NCBI RefSeq assembly: GCF_010500845.1
Contig: NZ_JAAAMI010000006.1
Coordinates: 62,001 to 126,000 of the forward strand
Direction: 5' to 3'
Length of the DNA stretch: 64,000 bases
Source of the DNA: Flagellimonas sediminis
GTDB lineage: Bacteria; Bacteroidota; Bacteroidia; Flavobacteriales; Flavobacteriaceae
Below the pieces are notes generated by a model, which worked only from the letters and a program-made list of their open reading frames with translations, was not told the DNA's origin and did no database searches. This document shows positions 55,950-64,000 of this stretch, piece after piece. The number at the start of each line of letters is the position of its first letter. Position 1 is the first letter of the stretch. A program made the position numbers and the translations under genes.

Positions 55950-57326
55950 TTATAAACCTCCTCTTCCGTTGGTAGAATCTTCCTCTCCCATGTAATCCTG
56001 TACCGTTCTAAAGCCGATGTAGCTTCTTGCAGAATCTTGGTACTCGTAATCCCTGGTGCTCACTTGCAGGAAGTATGCAACATCCTTCCAAGATCCACCT
56101 CTAATCACCTTTCTCTTGTTTTGGCCAGACCCCACGTTGGGGTTCATGGTAGAAAGGTATTCGTAGGCTCCCGAATCGAAACTGGAATTGGTCCATTCCG
56201 AAACGTTTCCTGCCATATTGTACAAATTGTAATCGTTCGGTTCAAACGATTTGGCCTCCACGGTGTACAACGCTGCATCAGCGGCATAGTCACCACGCTG
56301 TGGCTTAAAGTTGGCCATAAAGCAACCGGTATCACTGATCACATATGGACCCCCCCAAGGGTAGGTTCCTCCTTCAATACCACCTCTGGCGGCATATTCC
56401 CACTCGGCCTCTGTTGGCAACCTGAACTGGTTCACGAACTGCTTGCCACGAGACTTTTGATCGTCATTCTTGAATTTGGTCCTCCAGTTACAGAACGCTT
56501 TGGCCTGCATCCAGTTTACACCCACTACTGGATAATCACTATAGGCGTCATGCCAGAAGTAATCGTTGTGCATGGGTTCATTGTAGGAATATTCAAAATC
56601 CTTGATCCAAACCGTGGTATCTGGATAAATCTCCAATTCCTCTTGTCGGATAAAATCCTTTCTTCTTCCGGTCTTTGCCCTAGCGGCAGCCTCGATGTCC
56701 ATCCAGCTATACTTGTATTTCAACTTGGTCACATCGATAGACCTAAGCCCGTTATAGCTTTCTTCTTCAGGAAGATAAATAGAATCCATTACTTCGGAAT
56801 AATATTCGTCCGGATATTCTGAAGTATCCCATATCAAATCCACATCCTTGTTCAATGCCCTGCCCTCATAGCCTGTTTCACCAAGTCCGGCATAGTTGTC
56901 GAGCATGTATTTGTCATAAGCGGACAATTCGGTAGTATCGGTATCCTTAAAAGCATACTCTCCGATACCTTCATCTTCTGGTCCAATGCCAAGCTCATCG
57001 GCCAGGATGGCCAACCTGGTCCTAACAATGGAATCCTTTACCCACTCCACAAACTGTCGGTATTCACTGTTGGTGATTTCCGTATCGTCCATATAAAAGG
57101 AACGTACGGTAACCGTTCTTGTCGGAGCGTTCAATACTTTCGCCTGATCCTCCTCAGCCTTACCCATAACAAAGGCGCCGCGGGGAATCAGTTCCATCCC
57201 ATAGGGTTTTTCTGGATGCCATTGTTTTCCACTGACCCCAACTAGTTCACCTTTTGACCTTGATTTAGAGCCACAACTGCTAAGCAAAAAAACAAGTGCT
57301 AGAGATGAAAAGAATAGCTTTCTCAT
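55950..57326 (-). CDS. gldK: Gliding motility lipoprotein GldK
   Basis: 458-residue outer-membrane lipoprotein, lipobox LLSSC. FGE/SUMF1 fold, typical of GldK/PorK: SFYMDDTEITNSEYRQFVEW, FRLPTEAEWEYAARGG, MAGNVSEWTNSSF and VIRGGSWKD, with IGFRTVQDYMG near the end. It makes the ring under the outer membrane together with GldN. First gene of gldKLMN; no clear -7 element is seen in the 121 bases before it, so it may be read through from topA and the next gene. Confidence 0.97.
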   Translation of the reverse strand: MRKLFFSSLALVFLLSSCGSKSRSKGELVGVSGKQWHPEKPYGMELIPRGAFVMGKAEEDQAKVLNAPTRTVTVRSFYMDDTEITNSEYRQFVEWVKDSIVRTRLAILADELGIGPEDEGIGEYAFKDTDTTELSAYDKYMLDNYAGLGETGYEGRALNKDVDLIWDTSEYPDEYYSEVMDSIYLPEEESYNGLRSIDVTKLKYKYSWMDIEAAARAKTGRRKDFIRQEELEIYPDTTVWIKDFEYSYNEPMHNDYFWHDAYSDYPVVGVNWMQAKAFCNWRTKFKNDDQKSRGKQFVNQFRLPTEAEWEYAARGGIEGGTYPWGGPYVISDTGCFMANFKPQRGDYAADAALYTVEAKSFEPNDYNLYNMAGNVSEWTNSSFDSGAYEYLSTMNPNVGSGQNKRKVIRGGSWKDVAYFLQVSTRDYEYQDSARSYIGFRTVQDYMGEEDSTNGRGGL

Positions 57327-57447
57327 ACTTTAGGTTAAATTATCGATTCAAGATTTTAGACTGTGAAACACATTTTCATTACTCTCAAAACTGCTTTTTG
57401 AATAAATTATTGTGCAAACACAAGCAATGCTCAAAAAATTAATTTGT

Positions 57448-58605
57448 TTAGTTAAAGCCTTTTCTGTAGGCTTTGAACCACCTTTCTGGAATAATTTGGT
57501 TGCACGCATCCAAATAGTCCTCTTCGGTGCATGGTAATAACGCAACCGAATTTGTTTTAGTATGTTCAGCTAAAATTGATGGCACCTCTACCCACCAGCG
57601 TTCCGTGACATGGCTCTTGAAAAAGACAAGCTCCTCGGAATCTGTGGGTACGGTGAATTTTGTGAAGTCTTCGCTCTTGGAGCTGGGCTGTTCCTTGATC
57701 CTGAAACTCAACCCTTCTATAAAATACCAAATGATCTGGGCGATCATCTGAAATGCCTGTGGTGAATTCTCACCTTCATAAATACCGAAAAGGGAAACCC
57801 TGTCGCTAATACCCGCATACCGGGCTATGGCGCATATCTCCCTTCCTGTAAATCCGTTAGGTGAAAAGTTTTTGGACATGCCTATTTCCGCAGCTCGGAT
57901 GGCCCTCATATCCAAACTTACAATATCGCTACTTCTCAAGACGGGTTCTGCCAAGCCGATATTGTTCGCAATCTCACCCAATCGGTACGCATCAAAGAAA
58001 AGGCGCTCCATAAGATCCATCTCTTCCTGGGCATTGAAATAACTCTGGTAACCGATGTTGGAGAAATTGAAAAGATTGTTGGGTTTATCGGTAATAATCT
58101 TGCTCATATAGGAGTGGGACGATATCAGTTCCTCATCTTCCCCAAAATCAAAACGGCTGTCTATGGACACCAGATTGACCATATCCTTGATCTTATCGAA
58201 AGCACGGTAAGTGGGATAGGTGATATCCTGGGTAAGACCGATCACTATCGGAATGATATTTTCTTCCAAGAGTCCGGCCACGATTTCCTTCACCACAAAG
58301 TAGGTGTCCTCAACGGTATCGCCTTCTTCCACATCCCCAATGTCGATGATGGTGGAGTTCCAATTGCCCATCATGAGTTTATACAATTGGATACGGACTT
58401 CGCTTAAATCGAGTTTCTCAGGTTTCTTTTCAAAAGCGTTCCTGGATTCCAATACACCAAAAATGGCAACATCGGCCTGGGCGAAGACAGGTAGTCCGTC
58501 CTTTTCGGTGTGCATGAAAATATTTTTGCCCAATGCCTGTTGTGGCAACAATTCGGAATGTGCCAATACCTTGTCCGAAACAGGGATCAAAAAATCGAAC
58601 GCCAT
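57448..58605 (-). CDS. Arginase/formimidoylglutamase-fold protein, metal ligands degenerate
   Basis: 385 residues of the ureohydrolase (arginase/agmatinase/formimidoylglutamase) fold, usually annotated formimidoylglutamase in this group. The metal-binding motifs are altered: where DAHxD is expected the protein has SIDSRFDFG, the GGDHS region reads IGLTQDITY, and the third motif SxDxDxxDP reads SLDMRAIRAAEIG. At least two manganese ligands are thus missing and it is probably not an active ureohydrolase. The start is ATG 58605; the longer frame seen upstream only rereads the Lys-rich end of topA. It starts 2 bases after the topA stop and precedes gldK, so it is in the topA-gldK stretch. Confidence 0.82.
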   Translation of the reverse strand: MAFDFLIPVSDKVLAHSELLPQQALGKNIFMHTEKDGLPVFAQADVAIFGVLESRNAFEKKPEKLDLSEVRIQLYKLMMGNWNSTIIDIGDVEEGDTVEDTYFVVKEIVAGLLEENIIPIVIGLTQDITYPTYRAFDKIKDMVNLVSIDSRFDFGEDEELISSHSYMSKIITDKPNNLFNFSNIGYQSYFNAQEEMDLMERLFFDAYRLGEIANNIGLAEPVLRSSDIVSLDMRAIRAAEIGMSKNFSPNGFTGREICAIARYAGISDRVSLFGIYEGENSPQAFQMIAQIIWYFIEGLSFRIKEQPSSKSEDFTKFTVPTDSEELVFFKSHVTERWWVEVPSILAEHTKTNSVALLPCTEEDYLDACNQIIPERWFKAYRKGFN

Positions 58606-58606
58606 A

Positions 58607-61090
58607 TTATTTTTTCGCTTTTGTTGCGGCTTTTTTCTTTGGTGTTTTCTTTTCAACAAGTGCCTTGGCCTCTTCCAATGTCATCTTGGCGGCATCTACA
58701 TCCTTGGAAAGCTCCACTTTTATCTTTCCTTTAATAATGGTATGTCTACCCCATCTTGCCTTTTCTATCCTAATCTTTTCCTCTGGCCATTCCTGCACTA
58801 CTTTTTCGGCCTCCTTAATTTTTTTATCCTCGATCAATTCAATCACATCGGCCTGCGACAAATGATCAAAATCATACTTTTTGTTCACGTTTATGAACAT
58901 TCCGTCCCATTTGATGAATGGTCCGAACCTTCCTTTACCCTTGGTCACTTCTTTTCCTTCATAAGTGGCAATGGGGGCATCGGCCTTTTCCTTCTCCTCG
59001 ATCAATTCAATGGCGCGAGGCAAATCCACATCAAAGGCGCTTTCACCTTGATCCAAGGAAATGAACTTTTTTCCAAACCTAACATATGGTCCAAAACGGC
59101 CAACGTTCGCCTCTACTTCCTCTCCTTTGTGCACCCCCAACTTTCTTGGCAATTTGAAAAGTTCCATGGCCTCTTCAAAAGTGATGGTACCAATGGACTG
59201 ATCGGGCAACAAACTGGCAAACTGGGGTTTTTCCTCTTCCTCCACGGTCCCTATCTGCACCATTGGTCCAAAACGGCCCAAACGAACAGATACTTGACGG
59301 CCGGTTTTAGGGTCTACGCCCAAAACACGTTCCCCACTGGCACGCTCCGCATTTTCTTCCACTTGCAGTACATTCGGATGAAAATCCTTGTAAAAGTTTT
59401 TCATCATTTCCTGCCAATCCTCATCTCCGGCGGCAATCTCATCAAAATCTTCCTCTACCTTGGCCGTAAAATTATAATCGAGGATCTTGGTGAAATGATC
59501 CACCAAAAAGTCGTTCACGATCATTCCGATATCAGTTGGCACCAATTTCCCTTTGTCTGATCCCACCATTTCAGAGAGATTCTGTTCCAACACCTTTTCA
59601 GATTCCAACACCAACTGAATGTATTTTCTTTCCGTGCCTTCTATGGTTCCTTTTTCCACATAACCCCTATTTTGGATAGTGGAAATGGTCGGTGCATACG
59701 TAGACGGTCTACCGATACCCAGTTCTTCCAACTTTTTCACCAAAGAAGCCTCGGTGTAGCGATAAGGGGGTCGTGTAAACCTTTCAGTTGCAGAAATGTA
59801 TATGTTTTGAAGAGGTTCCCCCACTCGAAGAGCAGGCAGCATCCCTTCTTGTTCTTCCAAAACATCTTCGTCGTCCGTACCTTCTAGATAAACCTTTAGA
59901 AACCCATCAAACTTGACCACCTCTCCATTGGCGGCAAATTCCTCGTTATGGGTGCTGGCCTTGATCTTCACATTGGTGCGTTCCAACTCGGCATCGCTCA
60001 TCTGCGAGGCAAGGGTCCTTTTCCAAATCAGTTCATAAAGTTTGGACTGGTCCCGTTCCAAGGATGGTGACTGCAATTTCATATCTGTGGGGCGAATGGC
60101 TTCGTGGGCCTCTTGGGCACCTTTGGTCTTGCCCGTAAAGTTTCGCACTTGGCTGTATTCTTCACCATAACTTTGAACAATGGCTTCCTTGGCCGCAGAA
60201 AGGGCCTCGTTAGAAAGGTTAACACTATCCGTTCTCATATAGGTGATCAAACCGGCCTCATACAGACGTTGGGCCACTTGCATGGTGCGGCTCACTGAAA
60301 AATACAGCTTACGTGATGCTTCCTGCTGAAGGGTCGACGTAGTAAACGGCGGTGCAGGGGATTTTTTCGCCGGCCTTTTGGATAGGTCAGCAACGGCAAA
60401 ATCAGCACCGATGTTATTTTTTAAAAAAGCCTCGGCAGCAGCCTTGGTCGGGAAGGTATTGTTCAACTTGGCGGCAAACACACTGCCCCCGTCTGTCTTG
60501 AATTCTGCCTTTATCCGGAAAGACCCTTCTGGGGTAAAACCTTCGATTTCCCTCTCACGTTCCACGATCAAACGCACTGCAACGGATTGTACCCTACCTG
60601 CCGAAAGTCCTGGTTTTACCTTTTTCCAAAGCACCGGTGACAATTCATAACCCACCAAACGGTCCAACACCCTTCGGGCCTGTTGCGCATTCACCAAATT
60701 GTAATTGATGTCCCTCGGATTTTCAATGGCCTTTTGTATCGCCGACTTGGTAATGGAGTTGAAAACAATCCGTTTGGTCTTGCTCTTGTCCAGTTTCAAT
60801 TCTTCGGCCAAATGCCAAGAGATGGCCTCTCCCTCACGGTCCTCATCACTGGCCAGCCAGATCACATCGGCCTTTTGCGCAAGGTCCTTGAGTTTTTTCA
60901 CCAAAGCCTTCTTGTCTTTGTCTACGGTATATTTAGGTTTGAAATCGTTCTCAACATCTACACCCAATTCTTTGGAAGGAAGGTCGACAATATGACCGAA
61001 ACTGGACTCAACTTGATAATCTTTTCCTAGAAATCGTTCAATGGTCTTCGCCTTTGCAGGGGACTCTACAATAACTAAATTCTTTGGCAT
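58607..61090 (-). CDS. topA: DNA topoisomerase I
   Basis: 827 residues. TOPRIM domain at the N-terminus with VIVESPAKAK (Glu9), and the active-site Tyr284 in LITYMRTDSV. Domain fold and length are standard for bacterial type IA enzymes that relax negative supercoils. The C-terminus has three or four short TopA C-terminal repeats (GRFGPYVRFGKKF, GRFGPFIKW) in place of zinc fingers and a Lys-rich tail (KKTPKKKAATKAKK). Heads the transcription unit that leads into the arginase-fold gene and the gliding genes. Confidence 0.97.
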   Translation of the reverse strand: MPKNLVIVESPAKAKTIERFLGKDYQVESSFGHIVDLPSKELGVDVENDFKPKYTVDKDKKALVKKLKDLAQKADVIWLASDEDREGEAISWHLAEELKLDKSKTKRIVFNSITKSAIQKAIENPRDINYNLVNAQQARRVLDRLVGYELSPVLWKKVKPGLSAGRVQSVAVRLIVEREREIEGFTPEGSFRIKAEFKTDGGSVFAAKLNNTFPTKAAAEAFLKNNIGADFAVADLSKRPAKKSPAPPFTTSTLQQEASRKLYFSVSRTMQVAQRLYEAGLITYMRTDSVNLSNEALSAAKEAIVQSYGEEYSQVRNFTGKTKGAQEAHEAIRPTDMKLQSPSLERDQSKLYELIWKRTLASQMSDAELERTNVKIKASTHNEEFAANGEVVKFDGFLKVYLEGTDDEDVLEEQEGMLPALRVGEPLQNIYISATERFTRPPYRYTEASLVKKLEELGIGRPSTYAPTISTIQNRGYVEKGTIEGTERKYIQLVLESEKVLEQNLSEMVGSDKGKLVPTDIGMIVNDFLVDHFTKILDYNFTAKVEEDFDEIAAGDEDWQEMMKNFYKDFHPNVLQVEENAERASGERVLGVDPKTGRQVSVRLGRFGPMVQIGTVEEEEKPQFASLLPDQSIGTITFEEAMELFKLPRKLGVHKGEEVEANVGRFGPYVRFGKKFISLDQGESAFDVDLPRAIELIEEKEKADAPIATYEGKEVTKGKGRFGPFIKWDGMFINVNKKYDFDHLSQADVIELIEDKKIKEAEKVVQEWPEEKIRIEKARWGRHTIIKGKIKVELSKDVDAAKMTLEEAKALVEKKTPKKKAATKAKK

Positions 61091-61109
61091 GCACAGGGTT
61101 TTGTGGTAA

Positions 61110-61117
61110 CAAAAGTA
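61110..61117 (-). promoter_or_regulatory. Probable -7 element of topA
   Basis: Reads TACTTTTG on the minus strand (TAnnTTTG), 19 bases before the topA start. No -33 TTG at the usual distance. Confidence 0.5.
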
Positions 61118-61278
61118 TATTAAAATTTAAACTTTAGGATTTGAATGCTTTGATTTTGATACAAATCACCTAAAATCTTCTTCAAAATTGAAAACCAACA
61201 ATTATAAGTTAGGGATTAAAATTGAAGTTGAATTTATTAGTATTTTTAAAGACAATAACCAGCTAAACCTCATTCAAA

Positions 61279-64000
61279 ATGAACCATCGTTACTTGATCA
61301 TGGCCCTGGCCTTGGTCTGTTGGTATCCAACCCTGGCACAAAAAAAATCGAATAAAAATACGTTGACCTATGACCAATCCCTCTACAGCGGTATGGAATG
61401 GCGTATGGTGGGCCCGCACCGAGGAGGACGTGCCGGTACCGTGACAGGCGTGCCCAATGACCCTAACCTATATTATATGGGTACTGCTGGTGGTGGCGTT
61501 TGGAAGTCCACCGATTCAGGAAATTCTTGGGAGTGCATTTCCGATGGGTATTTCGGCGGCTCCATTGGAGCGGTCACCGTTTCGGAATCTGATCCAAACA
61601 TTATTTATGTTGGCGAAGGGGAACAGACCCTTCGCGGTAATGTTTCTTCGGGCAAAGGACTCTGGAAAAGCATGGATGCCGGCGAGACTTGGCAATTTAT
61701 AGGCTTGGAAGATTCCGAACATATTGCAAGGATCCGAATCCACCCAAAAAATCCGGATATCGTTTATGTGGCAGCCATTGGAAATCTATGGAAGCCTAAT
61801 AAAACCCGTGGCGTCTACCGCACCATGGATGGAGGCAAAAACTGGGAAAAGGTTTTATATGTGAGTGATAAGGCCGGGGCCGGGGACTTGATCATGGATC
61901 CCAACAACAGCCGGGTCCTTTATGCGGCCACTTGGGAGATGAAACGCAACGGGTACCGAATGGACAGTGGTGGACCGGATAGCAAAATGTTCAAAAGTAC
62001 GGATGGGGGCAACACGTGGACCGACATTTCCACAAATTCCGGCTTACCCGGATTTCCTTGGGGAATTGTGGGCATTGCCATTTCTCCATTGGATTCGGAT
62101 AGGGTTTGGGCCATCATTGAGGCCAAGGACGGAGGGGTGTTCCGTTCAGATGATGCCGGAAAGACTTGGAAAAAAATCAATGAAGATCGTGCCCTTCGCC
62201 AACGGGCATGGTATTACAGTAGAATTTATGCCGACACCCAAAATATTGACAAAGTCTGGGTAATGAACGTAAGCTATGGCGTTTCCACTGACGGTGGAAA
62301 AACGTTTACTTTAAAAAATGCGCCACACGGCGACCACCATGATCTATGGATCGACCCCAACAACAACCAACGCATGATCATTGCTGATGATGGCGGCGCA
62401 CAGATTTCGAACGACGGTGGCAACAATTGGACCACCTATTACAACCAGCCTACCGCCCAGTTTTATCGTATTGCTACAGACAGTATTTTTCCCTATCGCA
62501 TTTATGGTGCCCAACAGGACAACACCGCGTTGCGCATCTCCCACCGATCCTCTGGCAATGCCATTACGGAAAAGGATTGGGAACCCACCGCTGGAGGTGA
62601 GAGCGCCCACTTGGCCCCTGACCCAAAAAACAATCAATTAGTGTATGGTGGCACCTATAAAGGCTACATGAACCGAATGGACCATACCACGGGCCAGACC
62701 ATTTCCACCAATGTGTGGCCGGACAATCCTGCCGGTTCTGGAGCTGAAATCATGAAGTACCGCTTTAACTGGAACTATCCGGTCACTTTCAGCAGACATG
62801 ATTCCAATGTACTTTATGCAGGCTCCAATTATCTGCATGCCACTACCGATGGTGGCCAGTCTTGGAAAACCATTTCGCCTGATCTTTCAAGGAGTCTTCC
62901 CGAGACCATTATGTCTTCCGGTGGACCCATCACCCAAGACAACACCGGGGCAGAATTCTATTCCAATGTTTTTGTGATCAGTGAATCCATTCTTGAAAAA
63001 GGGGTGATATGGACAGGAAGTGACGATGGTCTCATCCATGTGACCCGGGACAATGGGATTACTTGGGAAAATGTAACGCCTCCATCCTCCATGTCGCCCA
63101 AATTGAACATGATCAATTGCATCGACCCAAGCCCTTTTAAAAAAGGGACCGTATACGTGGCTGCAACTTCGTACAAGTTTGGGGATTATACACCCTACCT
63201 CTACAAAACCGATGACTACGGCAAAACATGGAAACTTATCACCAATGGCATTAAGGAGGATTATTACACCAGGGCCATTCGTTCAGATAAGACCCGCGAA
63301 GGATTGTTATACACCGGAACGGAATGGGGCATGTTCATCTCCTTTGACGATGGGGAGTCTTGGTCTCCTTTCCAGTTGAATTTGCCGATTACCTCCATCA
63401 GAGACCTCCATGTTAGGGACAATGATCTTATTGCCGCGACACATGGTAGAAGCTTTTGGATGATCGATGACCTGACCCCGCTGCATCAACTATCGGACGA
63501 GGTCACCAAGAGTGATTTTTATCTGTACAAACCGGACATGGCCTACCGAATGCACCAAAGCGGTGGTTGGCAAGAGCCGGACACCAAATTGGTGGGTGAA
63601 AACCATCCGAACGGTGCCATCATCAATTTTTACCTGAAAGATGTAAAGGAAGGGGATAAAGTTAACCTGGATATTTTGGAAATGGATGGCACGATTATCC
63701 GTAGTTACGCCAATACCGCTTCGGCAGACAAAATGAACCCTGCTTCCACCCAAAAGTTGGAAGTGGCCAAAGGCGGAAATCGCATGGTATGGAACATGAG
63801 GTATCCTGGTTTTGAAGAATTCAAGGGAATGATTTTTTATTCCTCGCCCAATGTGGGTCCAAAAGCGGTACCCGGCCACTACAAAGTGCGGTTGACATAC
63901 AATGGGAACTCCATGGAGCAGACCTTGTCCATTGAAAAAGACCCGCGCATTACCAACACGCAAGACGATTTTCAACAACAATTTGACTTTTTGATGGCTG
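61279..64000 (+). CDS. Secreted BNR/sortilin-like beta-propeller protein (3' truncated by window edge)
   Basis: First 907 codons of a large exported protein; the frame is open to the window end. Signal peptide about 1-20 (PTLAQ). Many BNR/Asp-box-like repeats are seen (KSTDSGNSWE, KSMDAGETWQ, RTMDGGKNWE, KSTDGGNTWT, RSDDAGKTWK, TDGGKTF), as in VPS10/sortilin-type and sialidase-type propellers. The last 150 residues visible form a beta-sandwich-like part. Homologues are commonly named glycosyl hydrolase, but no catalytic site can be assigned from the visible part. Full members usually exceed 1,000 residues, so 10-20 percent is likely missing. Its start lies 188 bases from the divergent topA. 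Confidence 0.88.
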   Translation, partial: MNHRYLIMALALVCWYPTLAQKKSNKNTLTYDQSLYSGMEWRMVGPHRGGRAGTVTGVPNDPNLYYMGTAGGGVWKSTDSGNSWECISDGYFGGSIGAVTVSESDPNIIYVGEGEQTLRGNVSSGKGLWKSMDAGETWQFIGLEDSEHIARIRIHPKNPDIVYVAAIGNLWKPNKTRGVYRTMDGGKNWEKVLYVSDKAGAGDLIMDPNNSRVLYAATWEMKRNGYRMDSGGPDSKMFKSTDGGNTWTDISTNSGLPGFPWGIVGIAISPLDSDRVWAIIEAKDGGVFRSDDAGKTWKKINEDRALRQRAWYYSRIYADTQNIDKVWVMNVSYGVSTDGGKTFTLKNAPHGDHHDLWIDPNNNQRMIIADDGGAQISNDGGNNWTTYYNQPTAQFYRIATDSIFPYRIYGAQQDNTALRISHRSSGNAITEKDWEPTAGGESAHLAPDPKNNQLVYGGTYKGYMNRMDHTTGQTISTNVWPDNPAGSGAEIMKYRFNWNYPVTFSRHDSNVLYAGSNYLHATTDGGQSWKTISPDLSRSLPETIMSSGGPITQDNTGAEFYSNVFVISESILEKGVIWTGSDDGLIHVTRDNGITWENVTPPSSMSPKLNMINCIDPSPFKKGTVYVAATSYKFGDYTPYLYKTDDYGKTWKLITNGIKEDYYTRAIRSDKTREGLLYTGTEWGMFISFDDGESWSPFQLNLPITSIRDLHVRDNDLIAATHGRSFWMIDDLTPLHQLSDEVTKSDFYLYKPDMAYRMHQSGGWQEPDTKLVGENHPNGAIINFYLKDVKEGDKVNLDILEMDGTIIRSYANTASADKMNPASTQKLEVAKGGNRMVWNMRYPGFEEFKGMIFYSSPNVGPKAVPGHYKVRLTYNGNSMEQTLSIEKDPRITNTQDDFQQQFDFLMA

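Noticed and set aside
58606-58659. N-terminal extension of the arginase-fold protein
   Set aside because: The 18 extra residues only reread the Lys-rich end of topA in another frame; the ATG at 58605 gives the normal start.

Overview
The window is a chromosomal segment from a member of the Flavobacteriaceae (phylum Bacteroidota), most likely a marine, gliding, polysaccharide-degrading bacterium. The evidence is the gldK-gldL-gldM-gldN cluster (core of the type IX secretion system and gliding motor), two SusC/SusD pairs, lipoproteins with Bacteroidota-style signal sequences, almost no Shine-Dalgarno sites, and several TAnnTTTG -7 promoter elements. A genus such as Muricauda/Allomuricauda would fit, but that is an impression and not a measured assignment.

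Layout. 1-9.5 kb: a bacterial alpha-2-macroglobulin (5' end outside the window) paired with penicillin-binding protein 1C, then der on the other strand and a small membrane protein. 9.5-11.8 kb: era and an AGCS amino-acid/sodium symporter, overlapping and coupled. 11.9-18.2 kb: a secreted arylsulfotransferase-like lipoprotein, an initiator tRNA with its own promoter and terminator, a PAS-LuxR regulator, and a tight four-gene operon of unknown function (membrane protein, MORN/YwqK-like protein, small exported protein, FGE-fold protein). 18.4-28 kb: two AraC-type regulators (one membrane-bound, one soluble), a SusC/SusD/lipoprotein set without enzymes, and an MFS exporter. 28-39.3 kb: a beta-glucan (probably laminarin) utilisation locus made of a membrane-spanning sensor/LuxR regulator, SusC, SusD, a multi-module surface glycan-binding lipoprotein and a GH16 lipoprotein, ending in a strong terminator.

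39.4-46.8 kb (minus strand): an RND efflux operon in the order adaptor, inner-membrane pump, TolC-type channel, small CPXCG zinc-ribbon protein. The pump gene is cut by a 1,416-bp ISL3-like insertion sequence at 42635-44050, flanked by an exact 8-bp target duplication. Removing the element and one duplicate restores a single reading frame of about 1,097 codons. 46.9-52.6 kb: a plant-type leucine-rich-repeat protein, an ABC-F ATPase, a DUF983 protein, an FAD-dependent oxidoreductase and a secreted alpha/beta hydrolase. 52.6-61.1 kb (minus strand): topA, an arginase-fold protein that seems to have lost metal ligands, then gldK-L-M-N, closed by a terminator. 61.3 kb to the edge: the first 907 codons of a large secreted BNR/sortilin-like beta-propeller protein.

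The most notable items are the cleanly datable insertion into the RND pump, which falls at the boundary between the two homologous halves of the transporter; the internally duplicated glycan-binding protein in the laminarin locus; the degenerate ureohydrolase just ahead of the gliding genes; and the unexplained operon at 14.8-18.2 kb. I found no CRISPR array, prophage or obvious new defence system.
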